Shown here: one piece after another, positions 1 to 8,920 of the stretch
Layout of the letters: the number at the start of each line of letters is the position of its first letter
How positions within the stretch are numbered: the stretch's first letter is position 1
Source: CAG-791 sp000431495
Lineage (GTDB): Bacteria > Bacillota > Clostridia > Lachnospirales > Lachnospiraceae
Length of the DNA stretch: 64,000 nucleotides
Assembly: GCA_052117605.1 (NCBI GenBank)
Contig: JBQKIT010000001.1
Strand: one strand, 5' to 3'
Notes under the pieces: generated by a model
The model's database searches: none
The model's input: only the letters and a program-made list of their open reading frames with translations
Told to the model about the DNA's origin: nothing
Translations under genes and position numbers: made by a program

Positions 1-591
1 GGTCAGCAGAAGCTCCTCCCGGAGGAGTACCTTCGGAGATGTATGAATGTTCAGAAGGTGCAGGAGAGCATGATCTCTTACATTTCGGAGCTGTTCTCAC
101 GGGGCTCTCTTACGCCGGAGCAATCGGAGCAGGCGTCCGGACTTCTTGCACTGATTCATTGTGCAAGCCGTGTTGCGGACAGATGTTATGACATTGTAAC
201 AAAGGCGGGGACGCTGAAGACACAGGGAAAAGCCTTCTCGGCTGATGCGACAGAGGAACTCGGAAAATGTTTTGCCGCAATGGAGCGTCTGTATCTGCAG
301 GCGATTCATCTTCTTGGAATGGGCGCGGGCGAAGCGGCAGATCCGGACGTCATTGCGAAGGCGAAGAGGAAGCTTCACAAGTCCATCCGGCAGTTTAACA
401 AAGCGCACCTTCGTCGAATCGAGAGTGGAAAATGTACCAAGGATATGACCGGTGTCTATTCGGATATCCTGTATAACGTGGATCGTATCGGAGATAACTG
501 TGTTGGTATTCTGGAGGAAGCACTTGAGCACCCGAAGAATCTGTGCACGGTGGAACAAGCGGAAGAAGCGGCACCAGTCACGAATATGTGA
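1..591 (+). CDS. Na/Pi cotransporter family protein, C-terminal PhoU-like part (5' truncated by window)
   Basis: The reading frame is open from base 1, so this is the end of a longer gene; the ATG at 43 is internal. The visible ~196 residues are all helical and resemble the PhoU-like regulatory tail of NptA/PhoU-type sodium-dependent phosphate transporters (motifs such as LLPEEYLRR, HCASRVADRCYDI, DRIGDNCVGI). The membrane transporter half lies outside the window. In the family, the PhoU tail is cytoplasmic and thought to regulate phosphate uptake. The last residues (PVTNM) are unremarkable. The family call rests on the helical pattern and these motifs only; the transport half cannot be seen. 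Confidence 0.75.
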   Translation, partial: GQQKLLPEEYLRRCMNVQKVQESMISYISELFSRGSLTPEQSEQASGLLALIHCASRVADRCYDIVTKAGTLKTQGKAFSADATEELGKCFAAMERLYLQAIHLLGMGAGEAADPDVIAKAKRKLHKSIRQFNKAHLRRIESGKCTKDMTGVYSDILYNVDRIGDNCVGILEEALEHPKNLCTVEQAEEAAPVTNM

Positions 592-899
592 CGATGTGAC
601 GGGAAAGACACCTTTTCAAAAGCGGCGCCTGCTGCGAATGCATGATGAGAAAAGTACCGGACAGAAATGAAGTCGGATTTTCTCTGTACAAAAGAACAGA
701 AAAGACAGGTTTTCTCTCTTGAAGGAAGCGGATCGGCAGATTATGCTAATGATGGAAGTCTGGAGATCCGCTTTGTCAGTATCGGATGCTTGGCTGTTTC
801 TGACGATATCCGAGGAGAACGGAGCAGACTGCAGATGCCATAAAACAGAACCGGGCTTTGTGCCCTGTGGAAAGTCGCTAAGATGAGGGGGTAAACGGA
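592..899. other. Intergenic region upstream of galT
   Basis: About 300 bases with no convincing gene on either strand. I see no clear hairpin terminator and no strong sigma-A promoter. The only clear signal is the purine-rich ribosome binding site (GAGGGGG) just before the galT ATG. Confidence 0.5.
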
Positions 900-2453
900 A
901 TGATATTTAAGACGACGGAAGCTGCAGTGGAGGCTCTTGTTGCTTATGGAATTGCGAAGGATCTGATCGCGCAGGAGGATCGTTATTATACGGAAAATCT
1001 TCTTATGGATGCCATGAAGCTTGAGCCATCCGCTGAGTTTGGACAGGGATCGCTTCCGAAGGAAGAGGAGCTTCCTGCACTCGAGGATATTCTTGGATAT
1101 TTGCTGGATGATGCTACAAAGAGAAGTGTGATTGAGGATGGAATTGCAAGCCGTGATCTGTTTGATACGAGGCTGATGGGGTGTCTGACACCCAGACCGT
1201 CCGACGTGATCCGTACCTTCCACGAGAAATATGAGAAGAGCCCGAAGGAGGCCACAGATTATTTCTACAAGCTTGCCTGTGACAGTGACTATATCCGCAC
1301 CTACCGGATCCGGAAGGACCGCAAGTGGGTGACGAAGACCCGCTACGGAGAGCTGGACATTACGATCAATCTTTCCAAGCCGGAGAAGGATCCCAAGGCG
1401 ATTGCGGCTGCTCTGAACAAGAAGCAGGAGCAGTATCCGAAGTGCCTTCTCTGCCCTCAGAATGTGGGTTATGCGGGCAGACTGGATCATCCGGCAAGAC
1501 AGAACATCCGGCTGCTTCCTTTGACGCTTGCCGGGAAGCAGTGGTACATGCAGTACAGTCCGTACGTTTATTACAATGAGCATTGCATCGTGTTGTCCGG
1601 CGATCATGTGCCGATGAAGATTGAGCACGATACCTTTGTTCGTCTGCTTCAGTTTATTCAGATGTTCCCGCACTACACGATCGGCTCCAATGCGGATCTT
1701 CCGATTGTCGGAGGCTCCATCCTGACGCATGAGCATTTCCAGGGCGGCAATTACACCTTTGCCATGGCAAAGGCAGGACTTCGTGAGAGCATTGTTTTAA
1801 ATGGCTTTGAGGATGTGGAGGCCGGCATTGTGGACTGGCCGATGTCGGTGATCCGCCTTGACTGCAAGGATCCGGAGCGATTGATTGCACTGGCAGACCG
1901 TATTCTTGAGGCATGGAGAGCATACAGCGATCCGGAGGCGGAAATCCTGGCAGAAACAGAAGGAACACCGCACAACACCATCACGCCGATTGCCAGAATG
2001 CGCGGCGACCAGTTTGAGCTGGATCTGGTCCTTCGGAACAACCGGACCACGGAGGAGTATCCGCTTGGAATCTTCCATCCGCATCAGAAGCTGCACCACA
2101 TCAAGAAAGAGAACATCGGTCTGATCGAGGTCATGGGACTGGCGGTTCTTCCGGCCCGTCTTCTTGGCGAGATGGAGACGCTGAAGAAGGTCATTCTGGA
2201 AGGAGGAAATCCCGCAGACGTTCCGGCTGTGGCTTCCCATGCGGAATGGACGGGTGAAATACTTGAGAAGCACCCGGAATTTGCACCGGACAAAGCCGCC
2301 TCCGCAGATGCGGAGAAGCTGGACGAGGTGATCCGCGAAGAGATCGGTCTTGTTTTCTCACAGGTGCTCGAGGATGCGGGCGTCTATAAGGACACCGAGG
2401 CTGGAAAAGAAGCGTTCCGGCGCTTTATCTGCGCGGTAAATGAGACTGCTTGA
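900..2453 (+). CDS. galT: UDP-glucose--hexose-1-phosphate uridylyltransferase, class II (GalT)
   Basis: A 517-residue protein of the size and type of the Firmicutes class II GalT. In the Leloir pathway GalT exchanges UMP between UDP-glucose and galactose-1-phosphate in the cytoplasm. Diagnostic segments are NEHCIVLSGDHVPMKI (about residue 222 on) and the active-site stretch NADLPIVGGSILTHEHFQGG, whose His-Glu-His corresponds to the nucleophilic His region. The start is ATG with a GAGGGGG ribosome binding site 8 bases upstream. No galK or galE lies beside it, so it appears monocistronic here. The GH42 beta-galactosidase at 54.2 kb could feed the same pathway, which is inference. Confidence 0.93.
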   Translation: MIFKTTEAAVEALVAYGIAKDLIAQEDRYYTENLLMDAMKLEPSAEFGQGSLPKEEELPALEDILGYLLDDATKRSVIEDGIASRDLFDTRLMGCLTPRPSDVIRTFHEKYEKSPKEATDYFYKLACDSDYIRTYRIRKDRKWVTKTRYGELDITINLSKPEKDPKAIAAALNKKQEQYPKCLLCPQNVGYAGRLDHPARQNIRLLPLTLAGKQWYMQYSPYVYYNEHCIVLSGDHVPMKIEHDTFVRLLQFIQMFPHYTIGSNADLPIVGGSILTHEHFQGGNYTFAMAKAGLRESIVLNGFEDVEAGIVDWPMSVIRLDCKDPERLIALADRILEAWRAYSDPEAEILAETEGTPHNTITPIARMRGDQFELDLVLRNNRTTEEYPLGIFHPHQKLHHIKKENIGLIEVMGLAVLPARLLGEMETLKKVILEGGNPADVPAVASHAEWTGEILEKHPEFAPDKAASADAEKLDEVIREEIGLVFSQVLEDAGVYKDTEAGKEAFRRFICAVNETA

Positions 2454-2563
2454 CGCGGAAAACAGCGCGGTCGAAAGTGCCCTCGTCCGTGGTTTAGAGG
2501 CGGGCAGTGCACGGAAAACAATCCTCTGCGGCGCACAGAAAAAACGCTCGCCGCAATGGAAAT

Positions 2564-2592
2564 TTGACAGAAATGAAATAATTTTGTAATAT
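2564..2592 (+). promoter_or_regulatory. Strong sigma-A-type promoter
   Basis: A consensus TTGACA (2564-2569) and TAATAT (2587-2592) are separated by exactly 17 bases. The predicted start near 2599 is about 35 bases before the GTG of the secreted protein at 2634. Confidence 0.8.
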
Positions 2593-2633
2593 TCCTCCTT
2601 GGATGCAGGAAACCTGCGAAAGGAGTTGTTCAA

Positions 2634-3281
2634 GTGAGAGGAATATTACAGAAAATCACTGCGGCGATGACCTGTGCTCTGCTGCTTGGAATGGCAGCAG
2701 GATGTCCGGGGACAGTACTTGCAGTGTCTGCGGCGGAGACCGGTATGGAAACGACAGTTATCGATACGGAAGCAGCGGTTACCGGCAACGCGGCAGCGGA
2801 AAGTGCCATTGCCTCTGAGGCGGCAGGCACTATGGATCTTGCAGAGGATCAGGCAGCCCTGGAGTCTTACCTTCTGCAGCTGCAGGCAGTCATTGAGCAG
2901 CAGACCGCACTGATTGGTGCAACCAGGGAGCAGACAGCAAGGAATGCACTTGCCACCCAGACCAGAAGTACAACCTGGAAGGGCTCTGTTCTGAATCGCT
3001 ACAACGGTGTCAACAGGGGACCGAGCGGAAAGGAAACCTACTACAATCTGAATATGAACAAGATTGTGGATGCGATGAAGCGCCTTGGCGTGAACAGCGA
3101 GTACTGGGTCAGAAATGACGGCGTGAAGATGTACGGCGATTATATCATGTGCGCAGCAGATCTTTCGGTATATCCGAGAGGAAGCATCGTAGAGACGAGC
3201 CTCGGAACCGGAATTGTCTGCGATACAGGAGCATTTGTGAAATCGACCGGAATTGCACTGGATATCGCAACGGCCTGGTAA
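2634..3281 (+). CDS. Secreted protein with C-terminal 3D/RlpA-like double-psi beta-barrel domain
   Basis: A GTG start is chosen because AAAGGAG lies 8 bases upstream; 215 residues. Residues 1 to about 33 form a signal peptide (basic MRGILQK, hydrophobic core, cleavage around AVSAAE). An alanine/glutamate-rich linker to about residue 115 follows. The last ~100 residues contain YPRGSIVETSLGTGIVCDTGAF and end ALDIATAW, the pattern of the 3D domain. This domain occurs in cell-wall-acting proteins such as Sps/Rpf/MltA-like enzymes, usually with two or three Asp; here D at CDTGAF and D near the end (ALDIATAW) are visible. It probably acts outside the cell on peptidoglycan. No catalytic activity is shown by the sequence alone. 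Confidence 0.7.
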   Translation: MRGILQKITAAMTCALLLGMAAGCPGTVLAVSAAETGMETTVIDTEAAVTGNAAAESAIASEAAGTMDLAEDQAALESYLLQLQAVIEQQTALIGATREQTARNALATQTRSTTWKGSVLNRYNGVNRGPSGKETYYNLNMNKIVDAMKRLGVNSEYWVRNDGVKMYGDYIMCAADLSVYPRGSIVETSLGTGIVCDTGAFVKSTGIALDIATAW

Positions 3282-3367
3282 ATGCAGAGTTCTGGAAATG
3301 CATGGCTTTGGGAAAATGTAAAGCCGTATTTGCGGTCAAAACGAACGAAAACTGAATATAATAAAGG

Positions 3368-3397
3368 AAAGGGCATGCCGGAAACGGGATGCTCTTT
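3368..3397 (+). terminator. Hairpin terminator after the 3D-domain protein
   Basis: Arms AAAGGGCATGCCG and CGGGATGCTCTTT pair around a GAAA tetraloop, followed by a short ACTTTTG tract. The U-tract is weak, so termination may be partial. Confidence 0.6.
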
Positions 3398-3487
3398 ACT
3401 TTTGTCCTTGCGGGCGGTAGAGTACAGGCTGTTTGGTGTGGTGCAGGATGCTTTTTGCTTTGAGGGGATGCTCTTCCGACCGCAGAA

Positions 3488-3523
3488 TCATCCCTGAGAG
3501 AGGATTTTTATCGGCAGGGATGA
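3488..3523. repeat. Dispersed palindromic repeat, copy 1
   Basis: Arms TCATCCCTG (3488-3496) and CAGGGATGA (3515-3523) flank GAGAGGATTTTTATCG-like DNA. The same arms and centre recur at 17836-17871 and, with the right arm decayed, at 17888. The rest of the 376-base gap between 3281 and 3658 holds only this and the terminator at 3368. Confidence 0.6.
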
Positions 3524-3657
3524 GATTAGCATCGCCGAGGGGCTCGCGTTCTCGAAATTACAGTCCGCTTGCAGCAAAATAACTTTCATTTCATTCCGAA
3601 GTCAGGAATGGTAACATAAAAGGGATGTTCCGGAGATGGAGCAGGGTGGAGATTTTT

Positions 3658-4995
3658 ATGAGAGAGAAAACAGAACACTGGAAGCTGCCGGTTGCTGTCT
3701 GTCTTGCGGTGCTGCTGGCACTGGGCAGCATTTTTGCAGTCAGGACAGAGACCGAGGCGGCTTCCTCCGGAAAGAAAAAGGCAAAGGCTGTGACGACAGC
3801 TGTGCAGAAAAAAAAGACAGCAGCAAAGAAAAAAACATCGGCAGCCACTTCCCCAAAAGCTTCGTCTTCCGTACAGCAAAGCATTCCATCTGTGCAGACC
3901 ACGCCTTCCGCAGGCGTGAAGCTTCTTCCGGATGAGGCGGCGGATGTGGTGCAGGCAGGGCTGTTCGAAGTGCTGAACAATGACCGCACGAAGATCCTGA
4001 ATTATGTCGGCGCACAGGAGAGCGACGAGGGAATGCGCTACATGAGTATGGCCGGAGGGCAGGAGAGAGCGAGCATCTGGAGCGTTGATTTCCGACTTCC
4101 GGACGGAATGAAGGCGGACGGAACACAGACCACATTGATTCAGATGACATTGAAGAATGCCATGGCAGGGAGGACCCTTCGGGAGGGAGAAAGCCTGCAG
4201 GCCTTTTACGATACCGGCTGCGGCGTTTATTATAAGGTTCCAACGGCGGTGGGAGCGGACGCGGTATCTGTTGTGCTTCCGGTTCTCACAGCGTCGGATC
4301 ATCAGTATCTGATTCTGGTCATTACGAGTGGCTATTGGAGACCGGGAAGCGGTTATGATTATCTGGCAATCGGCAACAGCATCACCATGCATCCGAGGCA
4401 GAGCTACTGGCCGGATGCGATGGGAATGGGGGCAACGCTGCCGCAGAATGATTATTACCATCTGGTATCGGCTTCTCTGGCGGCAGCCTGTGCCGCACAG
4501 GGCAGAGCATACAACAGCGCTGCGTTCAACTACGCGATCTGGGAGATCAATTACGGACAGAGAGCAGAGGTTCTGTATCTGCTGGATCCTTATCTCTCGG
4601 CGGAGCTGGAGCTCGTCACCATCCAGCTCGGGGAAAATGCAATTCCGGATCCAAACGGATTTGCCGCGGATTTCCCGGCTCTGATACAATATATTCGTAC
4701 GAAGGCTCCGAACGCGAAGATTGTTCTGATCGGGAATTTCTGGAATAATGCGGTGGAGGAAACGGTAAAAAGGCAGTGTGCGCAGGCTTATGGCCTTTCC
4801 TATGCTGACCTGTCTGCCGTCTCTGTAGATCCTTATATCACAACGGTCAGTTCGCCATATACGTTTGGCAATGAGCTTGCCTATGATGCGAACGGAGTCG
4901 GACATCATTGCAGCAAGGACGCGGTTGCACAGCATCCGAATAACAAAGGAATGCAGTATATCGCACGGTGTGTCCTTCAGGCGATCGGCCGGTAG
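3658..4995 (+). CDS. Secreted or membrane-anchored SGNH/GDSL-family hydrolase
   Basis: The start at 3658 is preferred over the upstream in-frame ATG at 3625 because GGTGGAG precedes it by 7 bases; 445 residues. An N-terminal hydrophobic segment (LPVAVCLAVLLALGSIFAV) is followed by a Lys/Ala/Ser-rich linker, then a beta-rich region. The C-terminal ~220 residues are an SGNH hydrolase: block I is LAIGNSITMHP (Ser in GNS), the block III-like stretch is TIQLGENAI, and block V is a His in HPNNKGM. Such enzymes deacetylate or de-esterify cell-surface glycans outside the cell. The substrate cannot be deduced. It is followed by a LysR gene on the same strand after 91 bases. Confidence 0.75.
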   Translation: MREKTEHWKLPVAVCLAVLLALGSIFAVRTETEAASSGKKKAKAVTTAVQKKKTAAKKKTSAATSPKASSSVQQSIPSVQTTPSAGVKLLPDEAADVVQAGLFEVLNNDRTKILNYVGAQESDEGMRYMSMAGGQERASIWSVDFRLPDGMKADGTQTTLIQMTLKNAMAGRTLREGESLQAFYDTGCGVYYKVPTAVGADAVSVVLPVLTASDHQYLILVITSGYWRPGSGYDYLAIGNSITMHPRQSYWPDAMGMGATLPQNDYYHLVSASLAAACAAQGRAYNSAAFNYAIWEINYGQRAEVLYLLDPYLSAELELVTIQLGENAIPDPNGFAADFPALIQYIRTKAPNAKIVLIGNFWNNAVEETVKRQCAQAYGLSYADLSAVSVDPYITTVSSPYTFGNELAYDANGVGHHCSKDAVAQHPNNKGMQYIARCVLQAIGR

Positions 4996-5086
4996 CTGGC
5001 CCAGGTAACGGTTGACCTGACAACGATCGGTTTATTTTCACAGCTGCAGCACAGAGAGGGATGGCCCCGAACAGAGGAGAACGAGT

Positions 5087-6040
5087 ATGGATTTTCGCTC
5101 ACTGAAATACTTTACAGTGGTAGCACAGGAACTGAATTTCACAAGAGCTGCAGAAAAGCTGAATATGAGTCAGCCTCCTTTGTCCAATCAGATTAAGTCG
5201 CTGGAGGACGATCTTGGCGTGCAGCTGTTTGTACGCGGAAAGCGCCATCTTCAGCTGACAGAAGCGGGAAGTCTTCTTCTTCACCGGACCAACCAGATGC
5301 TGTCGCTGGCAGACAAAACGAGAGCGGACCTGGCACATATGGAGAACGGACTTTCCGGAACCATTTCTCTTGGGATGGTGGAAGGCCGCGCGCCTTATAT
5401 TGCCGCGCGCTTTATCGCGGGATTCCGTGAGGAATACCCGATGGTGAAGTATCAGATGTGGAACGGAAGCTCGGATGATGTGCTGGAGCATCTGGCACGA
5501 GGACTGTCGGATCTTGCGGTCATCGCATACCCGTTTGACAATGAGCATCTGGGAAGCATAGTCATCGGCAAAGAGCCGTGGATTGCCATCATTCCCAAGG
5601 AGCATCCGCTGGCCCTGCAGGAGGGAAACAGCGTGACGCTGGAGCAGCTTGCGGACTATCCGCTGATTGTTCCGCGCAGAACCTCCCGTGTGGAAGCCAT
5701 TATGAAGTGGTTTGAGGGTATCGGAAAGGAACCTGACATCATCTGCGAGATGTCGAATTACATTGATGCGGTTGCACTGACTGAGCAGAATGTGGGCATC
5801 AGTATTTTCCCGCAGACGACGTATACGCCGAATGTACATGTGGTCTCCAAGGTGATCACGGATCCTGCCAAATACGTGGAATACGTTCTGGTATGGCCGA
5901 AGGAGCAGAGACTGAGCACGCTGGTGCAGGAATTCCTGAACTATGTTTCGGATTTCATGGAGGAGGACCGCATTCATACGAAGCGCTTCCAGGTAAAGGA
6001 GCATGAATTCCAGATTCCGGAAGGAGCGGAGATTCTGTAG
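5087..6040 (+). CDS. LysR-family transcriptional regulator
   Basis: A 317-residue protein beginning MDFRSLKYFTVVAQELNFT, the standard LysR winged helix-turn-helix. NMSQPPLSNQIKSLEDDLG is the recognition helix region, and a periplasmic-binding-like effector domain follows from about residue 90 (GTISLGMVEGRAPYIAARF). The start has AACAGAGGAG-type purines upstream. It ends 28 bases before the convergent end of the glycan operon. No divergent target gene sits in the usual position, so its regulon is not evident here. Confidence 0.92.
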   Translation: MDFRSLKYFTVVAQELNFTRAAEKLNMSQPPLSNQIKSLEDDLGVQLFVRGKRHLQLTEAGSLLLHRTNQMLSLADKTRADLAHMENGLSGTISLGMVEGRAPYIAARFIAGFREEYPMVKYQMWNGSSDDVLEHLARGLSDLAVIAYPFDNEHLGSIVIGKEPWIAIIPKEHPLALQEGNSVTLEQLADYPLIVPRRTSRVEAIMKWFEGIGKEPDIICEMSNYIDAVALTEQNVGISIFPQTTYTPNVHVVSKVITDPAKYVEYVLVWPKEQRLSTLVQEFLNYVSDFMEEDRIHTKRFQVKEHEFQIPEGAEIL

Positions 6041-6067
6041 CAGAGGCTGCGGGATCATTTTACGCGG

Positions 6068-7081
6068 TCAGCGGTTTCTTCCCAGCTTTCTTTTTACATG
6101 GCAAATGGCCCGTCTGCAGAATCTTCCGACCTTCAGATCAAAGCGGTGGGTGAAGCGCATCCAGGCTGTGATGGGCGGAAGAATCAGGTACTCATAATCT
6201 GCGCGGTGCTCGAGAAGGTAAGCCGGGTAGGAGCTGTCCAGCTCCACGCGTTCGAAGTGGGCATTCCGGCCGAAGATATCCTGCCCGAGGATCAGCTTGT
6301 CCATGGTTTCCGCGATGATTTCGGAATCGTTGTATTCCTGGTGCGCAGCGGCACGGATCTTGGTTCCGATCCGGTTCAGCACATTGGTTTCGCAGTGGCC
6401 GCCCATGTATCCGAAATGCCAGCCGCCGTCGTCCACGCGGACGGAACGGGGATCGGTGACGGGAATGAGATCACGAAGGCGGACGATGCCCTCCTTCGGA
6501 ATGCTGCAAAGGCTGCAGATCTTAGTCCCGAGCCATTTGCGCTGCTCCTCCGGAATATCGGGGAATTCCCCGGTGATGGAGTGGAGTTGGACCGGCTTTT
6601 CCTCCATGTTCAGAAAGACATAAAAATTGCGCTGTGCGAGGTGATAGACCTTCGAAGGATCGAAGGAGGCTATCACCTTTTTCAGTGTGTCCGGATTCGG
6701 AATTTCGTCCAGATCGCCGAACAGGATGATATCATTCTCCTTCAGGTTTTTCAGCTGATCCATCAGGTGATTCTTCTGAAAATAATCACGCCGGTGCGTA
6801 AGAGGCTGGTCAGGGATCTCCGGCGCATACTTCTCTGCGGCGGGATCGACATGAAGCCCGTCCTCACACAGCACGTCGTCGGATACGACGACATAATCAA
6901 TACGCGAGAGAAAAGGCGCAAACATCTCCTTGTTCTTCTCAAAGCACAGCTCCTTCGGCTCGCCGGAGAAGGTCCTTGTAGATTCCTCAATGATGAAACG
7001 GTCCACGCAGTCGGAAAGGACGTGGAGACGCAGATTCAGAATATCCAGTTCGTTAAAAAAAGGGATGCAGTCATAGACCAT
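6068..7081 (-). CDS. Glycosyltransferase family 17 protein
   Basis: The start at 7081 (MVYDCIPFFNELD) is chosen because GGAGG lies 8 bases upstream and the homology begins there; 337 residues. The N-terminus YDCIPFFNELDILNLRLHVL and the stretch ENDIILFGDLDEIPN (a DxD-like metal/nucleotide-sugar motif) match GT17, the family of beta-1,4-N-acetylglucosaminyltransferases. It is the last gene of a four-gene minus-strand operon and overlaps the preceding gene by 11 bases. It probably adds a sugar to a cell-surface glycan exported by the ABC protein of the operon. Donor and acceptor are not deducible. Confidence 0.82.
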   Translation of the reverse strand: MVYDCIPFFNELDILNLRLHVLSDCVDRFIIEESTRTFSGEPKELCFEKNKEMFAPFLSRIDYVVVSDDVLCEDGLHVDPAAEKYAPEIPDQPLTHRRDYFQKNHLMDQLKNLKENDIILFGDLDEIPNPDTLKKVIASFDPSKVYHLAQRNFYVFLNMEEKPVQLHSITGEFPDIPEEQRKWLGTKICSLCSIPKEGIVRLRDLIPVTDPRSVRVDDGGWHFGYMGGHCETNVLNRIGTKIRAAAHQEYNDSEIIAETMDKLILGQDIFGRNAHFERVELDSSYPAYLLEHRADYEYLILPPITAWMRFTHRFDLKVGRFCRRAICHVKRKLGRNR

Positions 7082-7838
7082 GCTTATTCCTCCAGGCGCG
7101 GCTTTTTCTCCAGAAAAGGAACGGCCGCAGAGCATTCCGAAGTCTTGTCTTCGGGGCGATAAAACGAGGGTAGCTCTCGTTCTCTCCGCGCCACTTATGA
7201 AACAGGAACGGTTCAACACCCTTGTTCTCCGGAAGCGGGTGTTCTCTTCCGAAACGCACCGCCACATCGAGCGGTGCGAAAACAAGCCCGTCGGCCTCCA
7301 TCTGATTCTTCGAATGGCAGCAGAGGAAAATATCCTCGTTGTAGAAGCCGTCATCCACAGGCACCCAGGGAAGCTCATGCTCCGAAGGATAGGACAGGAG
7401 CTTCCTGGAACGAAGGGAGACACTGTTGCCTACCCGGCAGATATTTCCCATGGAGTCCCGGTAGGCATAATCATTGGTGGGAAGCGGCCAGGGAGAGCCG
7501 ATGTAATCGTACCTGAGAAAATCGTCGGACCACTTCTCCGGGTGGATTACAAAGCCGTCGTAATGAACCAGAAGGATGAAATCGGTCCGGATGTAAGGCG
7601 CAAGCTCATAGACCATGAAGTGATTGAACTTGTCGATGCCGTCAATCTTCTCACAGTGCCGGTAATGAATGTCAGACGGCAGCCCCAAAGGCTTCCGATC
7701 GGTGATGAAGATGGCATCGCCAAAGTCGATTCCCCGCATGGAGTATTTCATGGCCTTGATGGTTTCATAGATTTTCACGCTACTCACGGCGACCAGCGTG
7801 ACATTCGGAAGCTGAAGCTTCCCGTTGCGGTATTCCAT
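7071..7838 (-). CDS. DUF5672 family protein, glycosyltransferase-like
   Basis: 255 residues from an ATG with GAGG 7 bases upstream (7838); an upstream in-frame ATG at 7889 lacks a site. It begins MEYRNGKLQLPNVTLVAVSS and contains DFILLVHYDGFVIHPEKWSD, YDYIGSPWP and FYNEDIFLCC, typical of DUF5672 proteins. These are found in polysaccharide clusters and have a Rossmann-like glycosyltransferase fold. It sits between the GT11 and GT17 genes, overlapping the latter by 11 bases, so it probably acts in the same glycan pathway. The exact reaction is unknown. Confidence 0.8.
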   Translation of the reverse strand: MEYRNGKLQLPNVTLVAVSSVKIYETIKAMKYSMRGIDFGDAIFITDRKPLGLPSDIHYRHCEKIDGIDKFNHFMVYELAPYIRTDFILLVHYDGFVIHPEKWSDDFLRYDYIGSPWPLPTNDYAYRDSMGNICRVGNSVSLRSRKLLSYPSEHELPWVPVDDGFYNEDIFLCCHSKNQMEADGLVFAPLDVAVRFGREHPLPENKGVEPFLFHKWRGENESYPRFIAPKTRLRNALRPFLFWRKSRAWRNKHGL

Positions 7839-7858
7839 AGTTATGCCTCGCTTGTTTT

Positions 7859-8920
7859 TTACGAAGACCTTTCTTCCGATGCCTTCCACGTAGGAATGAT
7901 CCCTGCGCGGCGAAGAGCGGAGCGCTCCATCTTGCGAAGGAAGAAGAGCCCGTACAGGCCCTTGCGCCGAAGCACCTGCCCTGCGTGCCGGAGCTTTCCG
8001 GGACGGACATTCCGGCGGGCATAGAGCCGGGAGGTCTTCTTATATTCCTCCAGCTCTCTGCGGCACTCGTCCGGCTCCCAGATCCTGCCCCTGCGGTCCT
8101 GATAGTGAAGGAAGCTGTATATGTTCTGCTCGGAGGACCAGAAGCCGTCGCTGATGTTGTGGCGTGCCCAGTATTTGGGAGCAATGACATATTTCAGTTC
8201 GGTGCTGGTGATCACCGGCATCAGCGAGAACGAAGAATTGGAAAGGATCAGGTATCGCGCGTTTTTCACGGTGACGTAGTCCTTTCCGACATCGAAGTGG
8301 TGGCACTCATATTCCGGAAGAACCTTGCGCGCAGCCTCCTCGTCCTCCGTGACAATCATAAAGCGCATGTCGGGATTGATCTTTTTCATGTTTGCAATGG
8401 CATGCAGCCAGTAGCGCCGGTCAAGGTAGAGCTCCGGGTGCCCGGTATATTCTCCGCCCCGCATGTTGATGATGCAGAGGTCATCCGCTGTGTATTCATT
8501 GGATTCGTATTCGGGCTTCACCTTCAGCCATTCCCGGATCTCCTCAATATGTCCGCCAAAATAACGCTCGTCCTGAAGATTTCCGTACAGAAGCGTCTGA
8601 TCGCTGATTCCGTATACACGTTCATCTGCGCCGCTGATGTAGCAGCCATTTGTCATGTCATGGTGGGAATTGCCCATGAAGAGGCGGTCATCCTGCTCGT
8701 CAAAACGGGTATAGTTTTTCATTTCGGATCTTGGAATCTCCGTCCCGAGATCGAGATCCATAAAATACATGCCCTTGTTGGACTGGGCAACATTGCCGAC
8801 CTGCTGCGGATTGACGGTTCCGAAATCATAGCCGAGATCCTCTGCGATGCAGCGTGCGGAGATGAAAAAGAAAAGCTGATTCCCGAGTCCGAACCCGGGG
8901 ATGAATTCTACGCCGATCAT
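7859..8920 (-). CDS. GT11 family glycosyltransferase (alpha-1,2-fucosyltransferase-like)
   Basis: 353 residues. The start MIGVEFIPGFGLGNQLFFF overlaps the stop of the ABC gene as ATGA, a translational-coupling arrangement. GLGNQLFFFISARCIAEDLGY is the N-terminal GT11 signature. The usual GT11 HxRRGDY motif is represented by INMRGGEY, so one Arg is replaced by Gly. The end is Arg-rich (YARRNVRPGKLRHAGQVLRRKG). The family transfers fucose from GDP-fucose to galactose on surface glycans. No GDP-fucose synthesis genes are in the window. The donor is therefore inference from family. Confidence 0.82.
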   Translation of the reverse strand: MIGVEFIPGFGLGNQLFFFISARCIAEDLGYDFGTVNPQQVGNVAQSNKGMYFMDLDLGTEIPRSEMKNYTRFDEQDDRLFMGNSHHDMTNGCYISGADERVYGISDQTLLYGNLQDERYFGGHIEEIREWLKVKPEYESNEYTADDLCIINMRGGEYTGHPELYLDRRYWLHAIANMKKINPDMRFMIVTEDEEAARKVLPEYECHHFDVGKDYVTVKNARYLILSNSSFSLMPVITSTELKYVIAPKYWARHNISDGFWSSEQNIYSFLHYQDRRGRIWEPDECRRELEEYKKTSRLYARRNVRPGKLRHAGQVLRRKGLYGLFFLRKMERSALRRAGIIPTWKASEERSS